A DNA stretch of 64,000 nt from Flavobacterium sp. (lineage in GTDB: Bacteria; Bacteroidota; Bacteroidia; Flavobacteriales; Flavobacteriaceae), in the NCBI GenBank assembly GCA_029946065.1, contig JAQSDU010000020.1, positions 62,001 through 126,000 on the forward strand. The letters run 5' to 3'. Of the stretch, positions 1 through 7,870 are shown in pieces (within the stretch, counting starts at the first letter, position 1; every line of letters starts with the position of its first letter). The notes under the pieces were generated by a model. It saw nothing but the letters and a program-made list of their open reading frames with translations. It was not told the origin of the DNA and made no database searches. The translations under genes were made by a program, and so were the position numbers.

Positions 1-1493
1 ACAGGAACGTAGGTAAGGGAAAGGATAAACGCACCTAATATGGCGAACGAAACTGTTTGTGCCATTGGGCGAAACATCTTGCCTTCGACACCTACCAACG
101 CTAATATTGGCAGGTAAACAATCAGGATTACGATTTGGCCGAATGCTGCCGAACTCATCATTTTACGGGCGTTACTGATGACGCCGGAATCCATTTGTTC
201 CTGCGTAATCTGTTGTCCTTTGTGCTTTACATATAAATAGTGCATTGTGGCTTCGATAATGATAACTGCACCATCGACAATCAATCCAAAATCAATTGCG
301 CCAAGGCTCATTAAGTTGCCATCGACGCCAAAAAGGTTCATCAGGCAGATTGCAAATAACATTGACAGCGGAATTACGGATGCTACGATGAGGCCCGCCC
401 TGAAATTGCCTAATAGCAATACCAAAACAAAAATCACGATTAATGCGCCTTCAGCAAGGTTTTTTGTAACTGTACCGATGGCGTTGTCAACGAGTTTGGT
501 GCGGTCTAGGAATGGCTCGATGGTAACGCCTTTGGGCAAAGTCTTTTCAATCTGTGCCATCCGGGTTTTGACATTGCCGATCACTTTGGAAGCATTCGCG
601 CCTTTAAGCATCAATACGATTCCGCCGACTACTTCGCCCTCGTCATTTCGTGTCATGGCGCCGTATCTGGTTGCCGCTCCGATATTCACTTCAGCGACAT
701 TTCTTATCAAAACAGGAATGCTGTTGTCGTTTGTCTTTACAACAATATTTTCGATATCGTCAATGCTTTTTATCAAGCCCTCGCTGCGGATAAAGTAGGC
801 ATTGGGTTTTTTATCGATATAAGCACCGCCGGTGTTTTGGTTGTTTTTTTTCAAAGCGCTGAAGACATCGCTGATACTGATGTTCATGCTGCGTAGCTTG
901 TCGGGATTCAATGCAATTTCGTATTGTTTCAGAAAACCTCCGAAACTGCTTACGTCGGCAATACCAGGAACACCGAGTAATTGCCTGCGTACAATCCAGT
1001 CCTGAATCGTGCGTAGTTCTGTTGCGTTGTATTGCTTTTCGTAGCCTTTTTTGGTGTGGATTACATATTGGTAAATTTCGCCCAACCCCGTCGAAACGGG
1101 CGCCATTTCAGGCCGGCCCATTCCGGGAGGGATTTGCTCGGTGGCTTCGGAAAGCCTTTCGCTGACTTGTTGTCGCGCCCAATATACATCAACGTCTTCC
1201 TTGAATACGACGGTAACAACTGATAAACCAAAACGGCTAAAAGAACGTACCTCTTCAATTTCGGTGATGGTTGCCATTGTTTGTTCGATAGGAAAAGTAA
1301 CAAAGCGCTCGATATCTTCGGCACCATTGCTTGGCGAAGTGGTAATAATCTGTACCTGATTGTTGGTGATGTCAGGAACGGCATCGATAGGCAGTTGCCT
1401 GACGGAATAAACACCCCAAATAATGAGTGCTAAAACCATAAGTCCAACAACCAGTTTGTTCTTCACAGAGAACTGGATGATTTTGTTTAACAT
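1..1493 (-). CDS. CzcA/CusA-family heavy-metal efflux RND transporter (N-terminal part)
   Basis: The minus-strand frame is open from the ATG at 1493 to the window edge, giving about 497 residues of a protein usually over 1000 long. The N-terminus (MLNKIIQFSVKNK) is followed by a membrane helix, then QLPIDAVPDITNNQVQI and EDIERFVTFPIE, the typical start of the heavy-metal-efflux (HME) branch of RND pumps. The porter-domain segment around PPGMGRPEMAPVSTGLGEIYQY and the helices with LIVDGAVIIVEATMHY fit CzcA/CusA. Such pumps export Co/Zn/Cd or Cu/Ag from periplasm or cytoplasm through a tripartite complex with a periplasmic adaptor and outer-membrane channel. The metal cannot be told from this fragment. 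The adaptor and channel genes are expected downstream, outside the window. Family assignment is confident; substrate is unknown. Confidence 0.93.
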   Translation of the reverse strand, partial: MLNKIIQFSVKNKLVVGLMVLALIIWGVYSVRQLPIDAVPDITNNQVQIITTSPSNGAEDIERFVTFPIEQTMATITEIEEVRSFSRFGLSVVTVVFKEDVDVYWARQQVSERLSEATEQIPPGMGRPEMAPVSTGLGEIYQYVIHTKKGYEKQYNATELRTIQDWIVRRQLLGVPGIADVSSFGGFLKQYEIALNPDKLRSMNISISDVFSALKKNNQNTGGAYIDKKPNAYFIRSEGLIKSIDDIENIVVKTNDNSIPVLIRNVAEVNIGAATRYGAMTRNDEGEVVGGIVLMLKGANASKVIGNVKTRMAQIEKTLPKGVTIEPFLDRTKLVDNAIGTVTKNLAEGALIVIFVLVLLLGNFRAGLIVASVIPLSMLFAICLMNLFGVDGNLMSLGAIDFGLIVDGAVIIIEATMHYLYVKHKGQQITQEQMDSGVISNARKMMSSAAFGQIVILIVYLPILALVGVEGKMFRPMAQTVSFAILGAFILSLTYVP

Positions 1494-1579
1494 AGGATAT
1501 TTTAGTTAAATGACAATAAGATAATTATGGCGGTAAGCCACAAGGATTTGTTCCGGAAACCCGAAACACAGCAAGTCAT

Positions 1580-1903
1580 TTAGCTAATTTTGGGCGGTTG
1601 CCAGATCGTATTCTGAAAGTTCGAGAATAACGTTGAAGTGTATTGTGGTCGTTGTTTTTCGATAATTGCCGGAATTATATCCTCTGCAGAAACATAGTCT
1701 GTCATTTTTAAAAAGCCGGGGCTTTGACAGCAATTGCAGACACAGAACGGAGAGCATGAATCGTTAATGTGTTCGTTGTGTGCGTTCGTTTCAGTAGTTA
1801 CAACAATCCGAGATTTGCCAACCAATGTCTGACCATCAGCGCAGGGAATTCCCGAAAGCGCCATGATATATATTGACAATATGAGGTTTATCAAACTTTT
1901 CAC
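1580..1903 (-). CDS. Small exported Cys-rich protein upstream of metal efflux gene (DUF6660-like)
   Basis: 107 residues starting at GTG. It has a hydrophobic N-terminal helix resembling a signal peptide (LINLILSIYIMALSGIPCADG) and a central cluster CSPFCVCNCCQSPGF with five cysteines in a short span. It lies 86 bp upstream of the CzcA/CusA-like gene on the same strand and so is probably its first operon partner. In Bacteroidota, small proteins of this kind (I recall the label DUF6660) commonly precede CzcA-type operons. A role in periplasmic metal binding or sensing is inferred from the Cys cluster and position. The function is not established. Confidence 0.7.
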   Translation of the reverse strand: MKSLINLILSIYIMALSGIPCADGQTLVGKSRIVVTTETNAHNEHINDSCSPFCVCNCCQSPGFLKMTDYVSAEDIIPAIIEKQRPQYTSTLFSNFQNTIWQPPKIS

Positions 1904-2382
1904 AGCCGTAAAAATAGTAAATGTTTTTCAGATGGTCCTAACGTTTGTAGGTATAATTGCGTGGGAGGTTCGCTTGCGGCTGCCGCTAATAGGCAAGCAA
2001 GTAAATCAAGAAGGGTTTAAGAATCCTCAAAGAATTGCCCGGCTTTGTTTTTTGCTTTAAACTTTTGTGTTGGCTTTCACAATACAACAATTTCCCATTT
2101 AGCATGTAAGAAAAAACGGGTATAAATACGTGGTTTTTTCTAACAATTTTGCTTTACTATTGTATATATAAAATTTCACAATGAAAGTTAAAGCACTTAA
2201 AGGCAGTGTGTTATTATGTGCAGTTAAATGTGCAACCCGCCAAAATCAAAACAAGCAGAAAGGCTGGCATATTATTTAGGATTACCGTAAAGCATACAAT
2301 TGACTTCCCGTAATTGCTACAATATTCATAAGAGTAGGTTTCAGCCTCGAAAACAAAGATTGTTAATTTTAAAAATAATATT
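1904..2382. other. Intergenic region between divergent metal-efflux and oxidase loci
   Basis: This 479-bp divergent spacer should hold promoters for both sides. No exact TAnnTTTG box was found close to the plus-strand cluster; TACTATTG near 2155 is the closest variant. It contains an inverted repeat with arms AGAAAAAAC (2109-2117) and GTTTTTTCT (2133-2141) and a 32-codon open frame at 2181-2279 starting MKVKALKGS. A longer frame over 1863-2060 overlaps the opposite gene and looks spurious. Confidence 0.5.
2109..2141 (+). terminator. Hairpin with T-rich arm, possible terminator or attenuator
   Basis: Perfect 9-bp arms AGAAAAAAC/GTTTTTTCT enclose a second short stem GTAT/ATAC. Because one arm is A-rich and the other T-rich it could act on either strand. 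It lies about 240 bp upstream of the oxidase cluster, so it could end a short leader transcript or close off unlinked transcription. Confidence 0.35.
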
Positions 2383-3936
2383 ATGCTAAAACGTAAAAAC
2401 CTTGACGACGGGATAAATTTATCCCAAAGACCTGCAAATTCTGGGGAACAGAAAAATAACGTATTATTTAAAGCCGCTCCGCAGGAGGACAAAAGTACAC
2501 TCGAGCAAGTGATGTCGGGCTATTCAAAACTTTTGATTGAAGATCCTATCCGGCCCTTTCATGAAGCTGCCCTGCAGACGATAGTAGACAACGTTGACTA
2601 TGGTGTGTTAAAAGTATTAGAAGGCACATGGGTGAGTTATAACAACACAAACGACGACCAAAGCAAGGTAAATTTTATAGGAAGTGGAATACATACCACC
2701 ATAATGCCATCACCGGGCACCAATTCAGGAGGTATTCCCGGGAAATACAGTTTCGAATGTGAGCAATATATTGAAAAGCTGATTTTTAACCTGGTTCCGG
2801 GCGGCGTTCGCAATCGCGGCGGTGGCAATGAACAATTTTGTGGGGCCGTTAAATACGAGCAAAGTATTAAAAGCGTCAACGCTGTGTCAGGCCAGGAATC
2901 CTTAAAATATACCCCAATTCACGAAGAGACGGGCATGTATTTATGGCTTAGTGATGTATTCAACTACGCTGCCACTGAAAAAACAATCGCAGAAGACCGC
3001 GGTATACACGCCATATCACCAGATAATCCGAATAAAGATTTATACAAAAGTGGCTATCAGGACGAAACGCTTTTCCTGATTTTAAATGACCAGGGTCTAA
3101 AAGAATATGTAACGCTTGAAGATTTAAACGGGCGGCCCTACCTTGAGATTATAGCCGCCAAGGAACTCAAACCCGGCGCAGGGCAGACCGGTCCTTATTT
3201 TATCCCTGATTATTCTATCTCGCGAAGCGGAGTAATTCCGCATGGTAGTACCATCACCTTATTAGGAGACCTGGTTCAGAACAGTTCCGGTTTCCTGATG
3301 ACAGGCGCGCCACAATTTCCGCATGGTGATGCTGCCTGGAAGTATGATCATCTTTCGCTTTCGAGAACCATGGGAGGTGCGGGAGCCAGCGAAACCAATC
3401 CGATAAACCTTGACCAGCCTGCGCCGGCCTGGGTATTCGAAAACCTTGATGACCAGAATGATCCAGGAGAAAATAAAATCTACACGCAGCGCATATTGGC
3501 CCATGATTTATATCCTTATTCGGTAAGGCCAGATTTGCGGCTTCGGGATTCCATCAAAGGAGAAAATATAAAAAACCACGTACTCATCCAGATGTCATCC
3601 AAAAATAAAACGGGCGCACAAGGAGGTATATTAAATGTTCCGTTTGTCAATCGTTTTGTGCCGTCTGTCGAAATGAACATGCGCATGTGGGTTGAAACAG
3701 TTGTTGAAGACGAAAAGGAAATTCTTCAGCTGCAATACGAACAGATTATATTTTTTGAATTTGCTTTCGGAGATGATGGTGGCACTACAAGCTGGCCACA
3801 TATACAGGTAAATACACTGCGAAAAATAGAAGATGTTTCAGATGAGCAGAAGCGTTTAATTGAAGAGCAATTTCCAGCGGCCAATTCAATTTTGCCCACC
3901 ACGCCGGCTCCGGGATGTCCTTACAAGAAAGAATAA
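2383..3936 (+). CDS. Predicted beta-barrel (possibly haem-binding) protein, first gene of quinoprotein cluster
   Basis: 517 residues, no signal peptide or membrane helix. Near residues 70-105 it has LEGTWVSYNN and a Gly/Thr-rich beta segment; the GxW pattern recalls lipocalin/nitrobindin-like beta-barrels. Further motifs are PIHEETGMYLWL (about residue 178) and SRSGVIPHGSTITLLGD (about 283). I recall proteins annotated as haem-binding beta-barrel being linked to LodA-like oxidases in Bacteroidota, but no axial haem ligand can be assigned from sequence alone. It is separated from the next gene by 94 bp containing a strong hairpin, and all five genes run the same way. A partner or substrate-channelling role for the oxidase is inference only. 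Confidence 0.6.
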   Translation: MLKRKNLDDGINLSQRPANSGEQKNNVLFKAAPQEDKSTLEQVMSGYSKLLIEDPIRPFHEAALQTIVDNVDYGVLKVLEGTWVSYNNTNDDQSKVNFIGSGIHTTIMPSPGTNSGGIPGKYSFECEQYIEKLIFNLVPGGVRNRGGGNEQFCGAVKYEQSIKSVNAVSGQESLKYTPIHEETGMYLWLSDVFNYAATEKTIAEDRGIHAISPDNPNKDLYKSGYQDETLFLILNDQGLKEYVTLEDLNGRPYLEIIAAKELKPGAGQTGPYFIPDYSISRSGVIPHGSTITLLGDLVQNSSGFLMTGAPQFPHGDAAWKYDHLSLSRTMGGAGASETNPINLDQPAPAWVFENLDDQNDPGENKIYTQRILAHDLYPYSVRPDLRLRDSIKGENIKNHVLIQMSSKNKTGAQGGILNVPFVNRFVPSVEMNMRMWVETVVEDEKEILQLQYEQIIFFEFAFGDDGGTTSWPHIQVNTLRKIEDVSDEQKRLIEEQFPAANSILPTTPAPGCPYKKE

Positions 3937-3948
3937 ATTAAAAAAATA

Positions 3949-3977
3949 ATGCCACAGCATAGATGTGCTGTGGTATT
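3949..3977 (+). terminator. Intra-operon hairpin after first cluster gene
   Basis: Arms CCACAGCA (3952-3959) and TGCTGTGG (3966-3973) enclose the loop TAGATG. The stem is extended by A-T and G-T pairs and followed by TATTTTG. It sits in the gap between the first and second genes. The U-tract is short, so partial termination or mRNA end-protection that sets a higher level of the first gene is plausible. Confidence 0.5.
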
Positions 3978-4030
3978 TTGTTCTGCAGCGGAATGGTACT
4001 AAACCAGCAATTTAACTAAATAACAATATT

Positions 4031-5524
4031 ATGAATTACAACCAGAAAAGGGATCATTTTATTTCACCAATATTAGAATGGGCCGAAGCCAATAGTAAGC
4101 CAAAAAAGAGTTCCGCGAAAAATATGCTCATGGCCGATAGTCATGCGGTAAGCAGTGCTGATAATTTAAAAAGCGCAAAACCTTTTAAGGTACCTTCCCA
4201 ATTTAACGGAAAAGATTACATTACGATGCTGCTCCAGATCGATGCCGAAATCGAACAAGGGCTGATGTTACAATACCTCTACTCGGCCTATAGCATCGGC
4301 GGGAAACAGGTGCCCGAAAAATACCAGCAAACAGTGCATACCTGGCAAAACATCATTTTAGGCATCGCGAAAGAAGAAATGGGGCATTTCATTTCGGTGC
4401 AAAATGTATTGAAAGTAATCGGGGCACCTTTAAATTTCGGACGGGAAAGCTATCCGTGGGACAGCCCGTTTTATCCTTTCCCTTTTACTTTAGAAAAATT
4501 TTCCCTGGATTCGCTTGCCAAATATGTATATGCCGAAGCACCGTCTGACTGGCTCGAAAGCGATGACCCTTTGGCGGTTGAAATCAGGAATTCGGTAGAT
4601 GCAACGGTATCTGATCCGCATACCGTCGGCGCTTTGTTTATAGTGCTGCTTCAGCTAATTAACGATCCCGAAGTAATATCCGATGAAACTTTTCAGGCAG
4701 CGACTTATAACTACCAGGCTAAGTTTGACGAATGGGGACGCGGCTACACAGGAGGCAACAGGGGAACCGACGGAAAAGGCATTTATACCAATAGCCCTGA
4801 TGTCTTGGTGGCGCCATTATTATCCCGCGATGATGCTTACAATGCTTTGTCGGAAATAGCAGAACAGGGCGAAGGCTTAGAGAAAAAGGATGCCGTTCCT
4901 TCTCATTTTGAAAGGTTTTTGCATATCTACAAAGAATACAAAACGATACTCGAAGAGACCAACGGTACTTTTGATCCTTCCCGCAATGTAGCGACGAATC
5001 CTTATGTAGGCTCAAAAGCTGATATAGCAGAATCGGCCTCTGATGCCGATGCGACAGGCGAAGAGATCAATGAAATTACAAACCCGGAGACCATACTTTG
5101 GGCCAACTTGTGTGACATCCGTTACCGGTTACTACTCAATTTTCTGAACCATAGTTTTTTATTGGATAACGGGTTTAATAATTCGGGAAATTCTTCTCCG
5201 CGCGGCATGATCATCAATTCTGCATTCGGGGAAATGTATAATTTAAGAAGTTTGGCTACAATCCTGGTGCAGGCGCCGATCGGTAAGCACAGCGATAAAA
5301 TGTGCGGGCCTCCTTTTACGCTCCCTTATACATTTGACCTGCCTTTCGGGGAACACAACCGATGGAGACTGCACAGCGATCTTCTTCAGGCATCAAATAA
5401 CATCATAACAGCGTTAAAGCGTTTCAAGAACCAACCGCATATCCAATACCTGAATGGGTTACAGGAAGCCGATCAGAAGCTGTTACAGGCAATTGTAAAC
5501 CTGACACAGGATAACCTGGTGTAA
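4031..5524 (+). CDS. VioB-like ferritin-fold protein (iminophenyl-pyruvate dimer synthase domain)
   Basis: 497 residues. The segment from residue 62 (YITMLLQIDAEIEQGLMLQYLYSAYS) and the EEMGH motif at 115-119 match the ferritin-like domain found in VioB-type iminophenyl-pyruvate dimer synthases (Pfam Ferritin-like, PF12902 as I recall). E75 and E115/H119 look like the first-half metal ligands. In the second half, HTVGALF (about 197-203) stands where relatives usually have a Thr-Ile-Gly followed by an acidic residue, so that carboxylate seems missing. SHFERF (about 295) is retained. The true VioB acts in violacein synthesis, but no VioA partner is present here; the partner is the LodA-like oxidase. 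It may act on the imine or oxidised product of that enzyme, which is inference. Confidence 0.75.
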   Translation: MNYNQKRDHFISPILEWAEANSKPKKSSAKNMLMADSHAVSSADNLKSAKPFKVPSQFNGKDYITMLLQIDAEIEQGLMLQYLYSAYSIGGKQVPEKYQQTVHTWQNIILGIAKEEMGHFISVQNVLKVIGAPLNFGRESYPWDSPFYPFPFTLEKFSLDSLAKYVYAEAPSDWLESDDPLAVEIRNSVDATVSDPHTVGALFIVLLQLINDPEVISDETFQAATYNYQAKFDEWGRGYTGGNRGTDGKGIYTNSPDVLVAPLLSRDDAYNALSEIAEQGEGLEKKDAVPSHFERFLHIYKEYKTILEETNGTFDPSRNVATNPYVGSKADIAESASDADATGEEINEITNPETILWANLCDIRYRLLLNFLNHSFLLDNGFNNSGNSSPRGMIINSAFGEMYNLRSLATILVQAPIGKHSDKMCGPPFTLPYTFDLPFGEHNRWRLHSDLLQASNNIITALKRFKNQPHIQYLNGLQEADQKLLQAIVNLTQDNLV

Positions 5525-5566
5525 TTTCGAACCAATCCAATCCAGTTAAAATTTAAACATTACGAT

Positions 5567-7870
5567 ATGAAAATTATAGAACTACGCATTCTTCCTCCTA
5601 TTGCGATAGGCCGGTTAGGTGAATCAGAAGTGCCAATGGCGGCATACGATCTTGAATTGTCAAAAGAGAAGCCACTTGACTACAGAACAATCACACCAAA
5701 GACAACTTTATCGGTAGATCCCGTCACAGGAGAAATCAAAGCCCATAATCCTGCAAAGATAAAATTCAAGGATGTTACAAGTCTCGCGAACAGAAACGGA
5801 AAAATACATCCGGTGTCTCCGTTCCTGGAAGTTTTTGCGATAACAGATCAAAATCCGGATGAATTAGTACCGCTTACAGAAGAGCTTCTCATACAATCCG
5901 GGTTAAGTTTGAAAGATATCAGTTGGGATGTAAATGTGGCCAACATCAAAATATTCAGAAGGACCGGCGATGAAAATGATAAAATGTCGGCAGTAATCAA
6001 AAACATCAGTTCACATGAACTAAAACCATTATTGGCCGATTGCAAAAACTTTTTACCAAACAAAAAATTACCACTGGGATCCATTCAGTATGTAAAACCA
6101 ACAAAAGAGTTCCCGGAATTGCGATTGCGCTACACGCCTGCGGGAGGAATCGTCTACGGTTCAAGGTTAATCAGAAAGACAGGGCCGAATGACAACGATA
6201 CAGAAATCGACCCGACTTTTGTCAACAAGGAAGACCGCATACTCTATGATGCAAAAAAAGGCAAATGGTGTGATAAATACAAAGAAGGCAGTAACCCCAA
6301 CATATTTTATACCGCTCCGGCGCAAATTTTTGCCGGTTATTCTTATACTGATGGGCTTGGAGAAACCTGGCAGGTAAGCTGGGGATATATCGATGATGAA
6401 TGTGATGGTTTTGTGACCGTCAAGCTAAAAGTCTCTAATGCAAAAACATTAACCGCCAAAGCACATATCAGTGCCGGACCTCCTTCTTTTGCTCCTGATA
6501 CTTTACCAATTCGTGTAGTGTCCGATGAACTCGAGCAAATTATCCTAAGTACAGAAATTGAAGGGGAAGTAAGTATAGAAGAGGCTGAAGAAATCATCCG
6601 CAGGGCTTTTGAAACCATCCGGCTAATGAATACAACGATTATGAACGGCAATAGTTATGAAGGCAAACAAAATGTAGCCAGTACCATGGTGCGCCAGAAT
6701 ACCAATGATTTCGGGCGCTTTTTTGAACCCATCATGGCAACTTCGCTTGTTGACAACCTTGCACTACAAATGCTACACGAGCGCGTATTTAACGGACTCA
6801 GTTCTGGTGCATCGCCTTGGTTTGGTGATTTATTGCGAAAACCGACAGAGATTGGAGATTTGTCCAGCAAAACGCTTCGAAAAATGCCTGCATTAATGCG
6901 CGGTGCCGACGGCAGATCGCTCACCTTTACCTACAGGCAAATCAATATGATAATAAAGGCCGCAACTACCGCGATGTTCAAAGACGCTAACCCTGATACG
7001 CTGCCCGTGTCTTATGGTTCACCGCTAAAAGCTGCCAATTTAACAGCACAATTACATTACCGCGGAATAGGAAACCCTATTGCGGTTTTGCCAAGAACAG
7101 CCATTTCCAATTGTTTTCCCGGACTTGAATTTGATTTCCGGAACCTTTGGAGAAGGGCATTCAACGGCATTGTCCTTATTGAAAATAATAATTACGTACT
7201 CGAAGCTTCCGATCCAAAATTCCAACATTTAGTGGGTCACCGCTTGGTGGCCATCGAAAGACAGCCTACAATGGTTCAGACATTCGGCCCCGTGTTTCCC
7301 GACGGCCCTAATGTGCCCTTAAAGACAGATGACAATCCAAACGGCGTTTCTTTTATGGAATGGTCCAATTCTATGGTGGATGTTTTGCAAAAACAGGGCC
7401 AGGAGGTAGTATGCCATTTTACTGCAGCGCCTTCAATTGAGGAGGTAGTGGTCGATAAAGTTGAATTGGATAATCCAAAAAAATATATTGCGGCAACATT
7501 GGTGGTGAATACAATTTTCGATGGCAATAGTGCAGCCTTTTCAGATACTATCTTACAACCGGGGGAATTGACACAGGGCCTTTGTGCACCCTGGCAAAAC
7601 GACTACCGCGAATGTTCTTGTTATTATTGGGCAGCAAGCAGGCCTGATTTTGTAAATATTGTTCCCGATGAAAATGGCCTGAGTACCGGCGATTTATGGA
7701 TGTCAAAAAAACGAACAGGATCTTATATTCCGGATGACTGGCAAAATTCAAGATTGCTTTCTTATCAGGATCTCTTTGAAAACTGGCAGGGCGAGCTCAA
7801 TTTTATTATTGAAGGAAAAGATGCCATCGAAAGCGGTACAGTAAAACCTAAATCAACAAAAAATAAATGA
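5567..7870 (+). CDS. LodA-like CTQ-type amino acid oxidase
   Basis: 767 residues without a signal peptide. The N-terminus LRILPPIAIGRLGES and the C-terminal motif PGELTQGLCAPWQ with following YYWAASRPD are hallmarks of the LodA/GoxA family: lysine 6-oxidase and glycine oxidase with a cysteine tryptophylquinone (CTQ) made from their own Cys and Trp. W676 in PWQ is the likely quinone Trp. C616, 60 residues earlier, is a candidate partner (LodA uses Cys516 and Trp581, 65 apart). C516 in SNCFPGLEF probably matches the conserved non-quinone Cys of the family. Extra cysteines C673, C683 and C685 flank W676. It overlaps the radical SAM gene by ATGA, so the two are translationally coupled. Substrate unknown; family assignment good. 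Confidence 0.8.
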   Translation: MKIIELRILPPIAIGRLGESEVPMAAYDLELSKEKPLDYRTITPKTTLSVDPVTGEIKAHNPAKIKFKDVTSLANRNGKIHPVSPFLEVFAITDQNPDELVPLTEELLIQSGLSLKDISWDVNVANIKIFRRTGDENDKMSAVIKNISSHELKPLLADCKNFLPNKKLPLGSIQYVKPTKEFPELRLRYTPAGGIVYGSRLIRKTGPNDNDTEIDPTFVNKEDRILYDAKKGKWCDKYKEGSNPNIFYTAPAQIFAGYSYTDGLGETWQVSWGYIDDECDGFVTVKLKVSNAKTLTAKAHISAGPPSFAPDTLPIRVVSDELEQIILSTEIEGEVSIEEAEEIIRRAFETIRLMNTTIMNGNSYEGKQNVASTMVRQNTNDFGRFFEPIMATSLVDNLALQMLHERVFNGLSSGASPWFGDLLRKPTEIGDLSSKTLRKMPALMRGADGRSLTFTYRQINMIIKAATTAMFKDANPDTLPVSYGSPLKAANLTAQLHYRGIGNPIAVLPRTAISNCFPGLEFDFRNLWRRAFNGIVLIENNNYVLEASDPKFQHLVGHRLVAIERQPTMVQTFGPVFPDGPNVPLKTDDNPNGVSFMEWSNSMVDVLQKQGQEVVCHFTAAPSIEEVVVDKVELDNPKKYIAATLVVNTIFDGNSAAFSDTILQPGELTQGLCAPWQNDYRECSCYYWAASRPDFVNIVPDENGLSTGDLWMSKKRTGSYIPDDWQNSRLLSYQDLFENWQGELNFIIEGKDAIESGTVKPKSTKNK

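Noticed and set aside
911..1414. Several frames on both strands inside the CzcA-like gene
   Set aside because: They shadow a long, clearly homologous coding frame on the minus strand.
1863..2060. 65-codon plus-strand frame between metal and oxidase loci
   Set aside because: Overlaps the 5' end of the opposite small gene, no start context and no coding-like composition.
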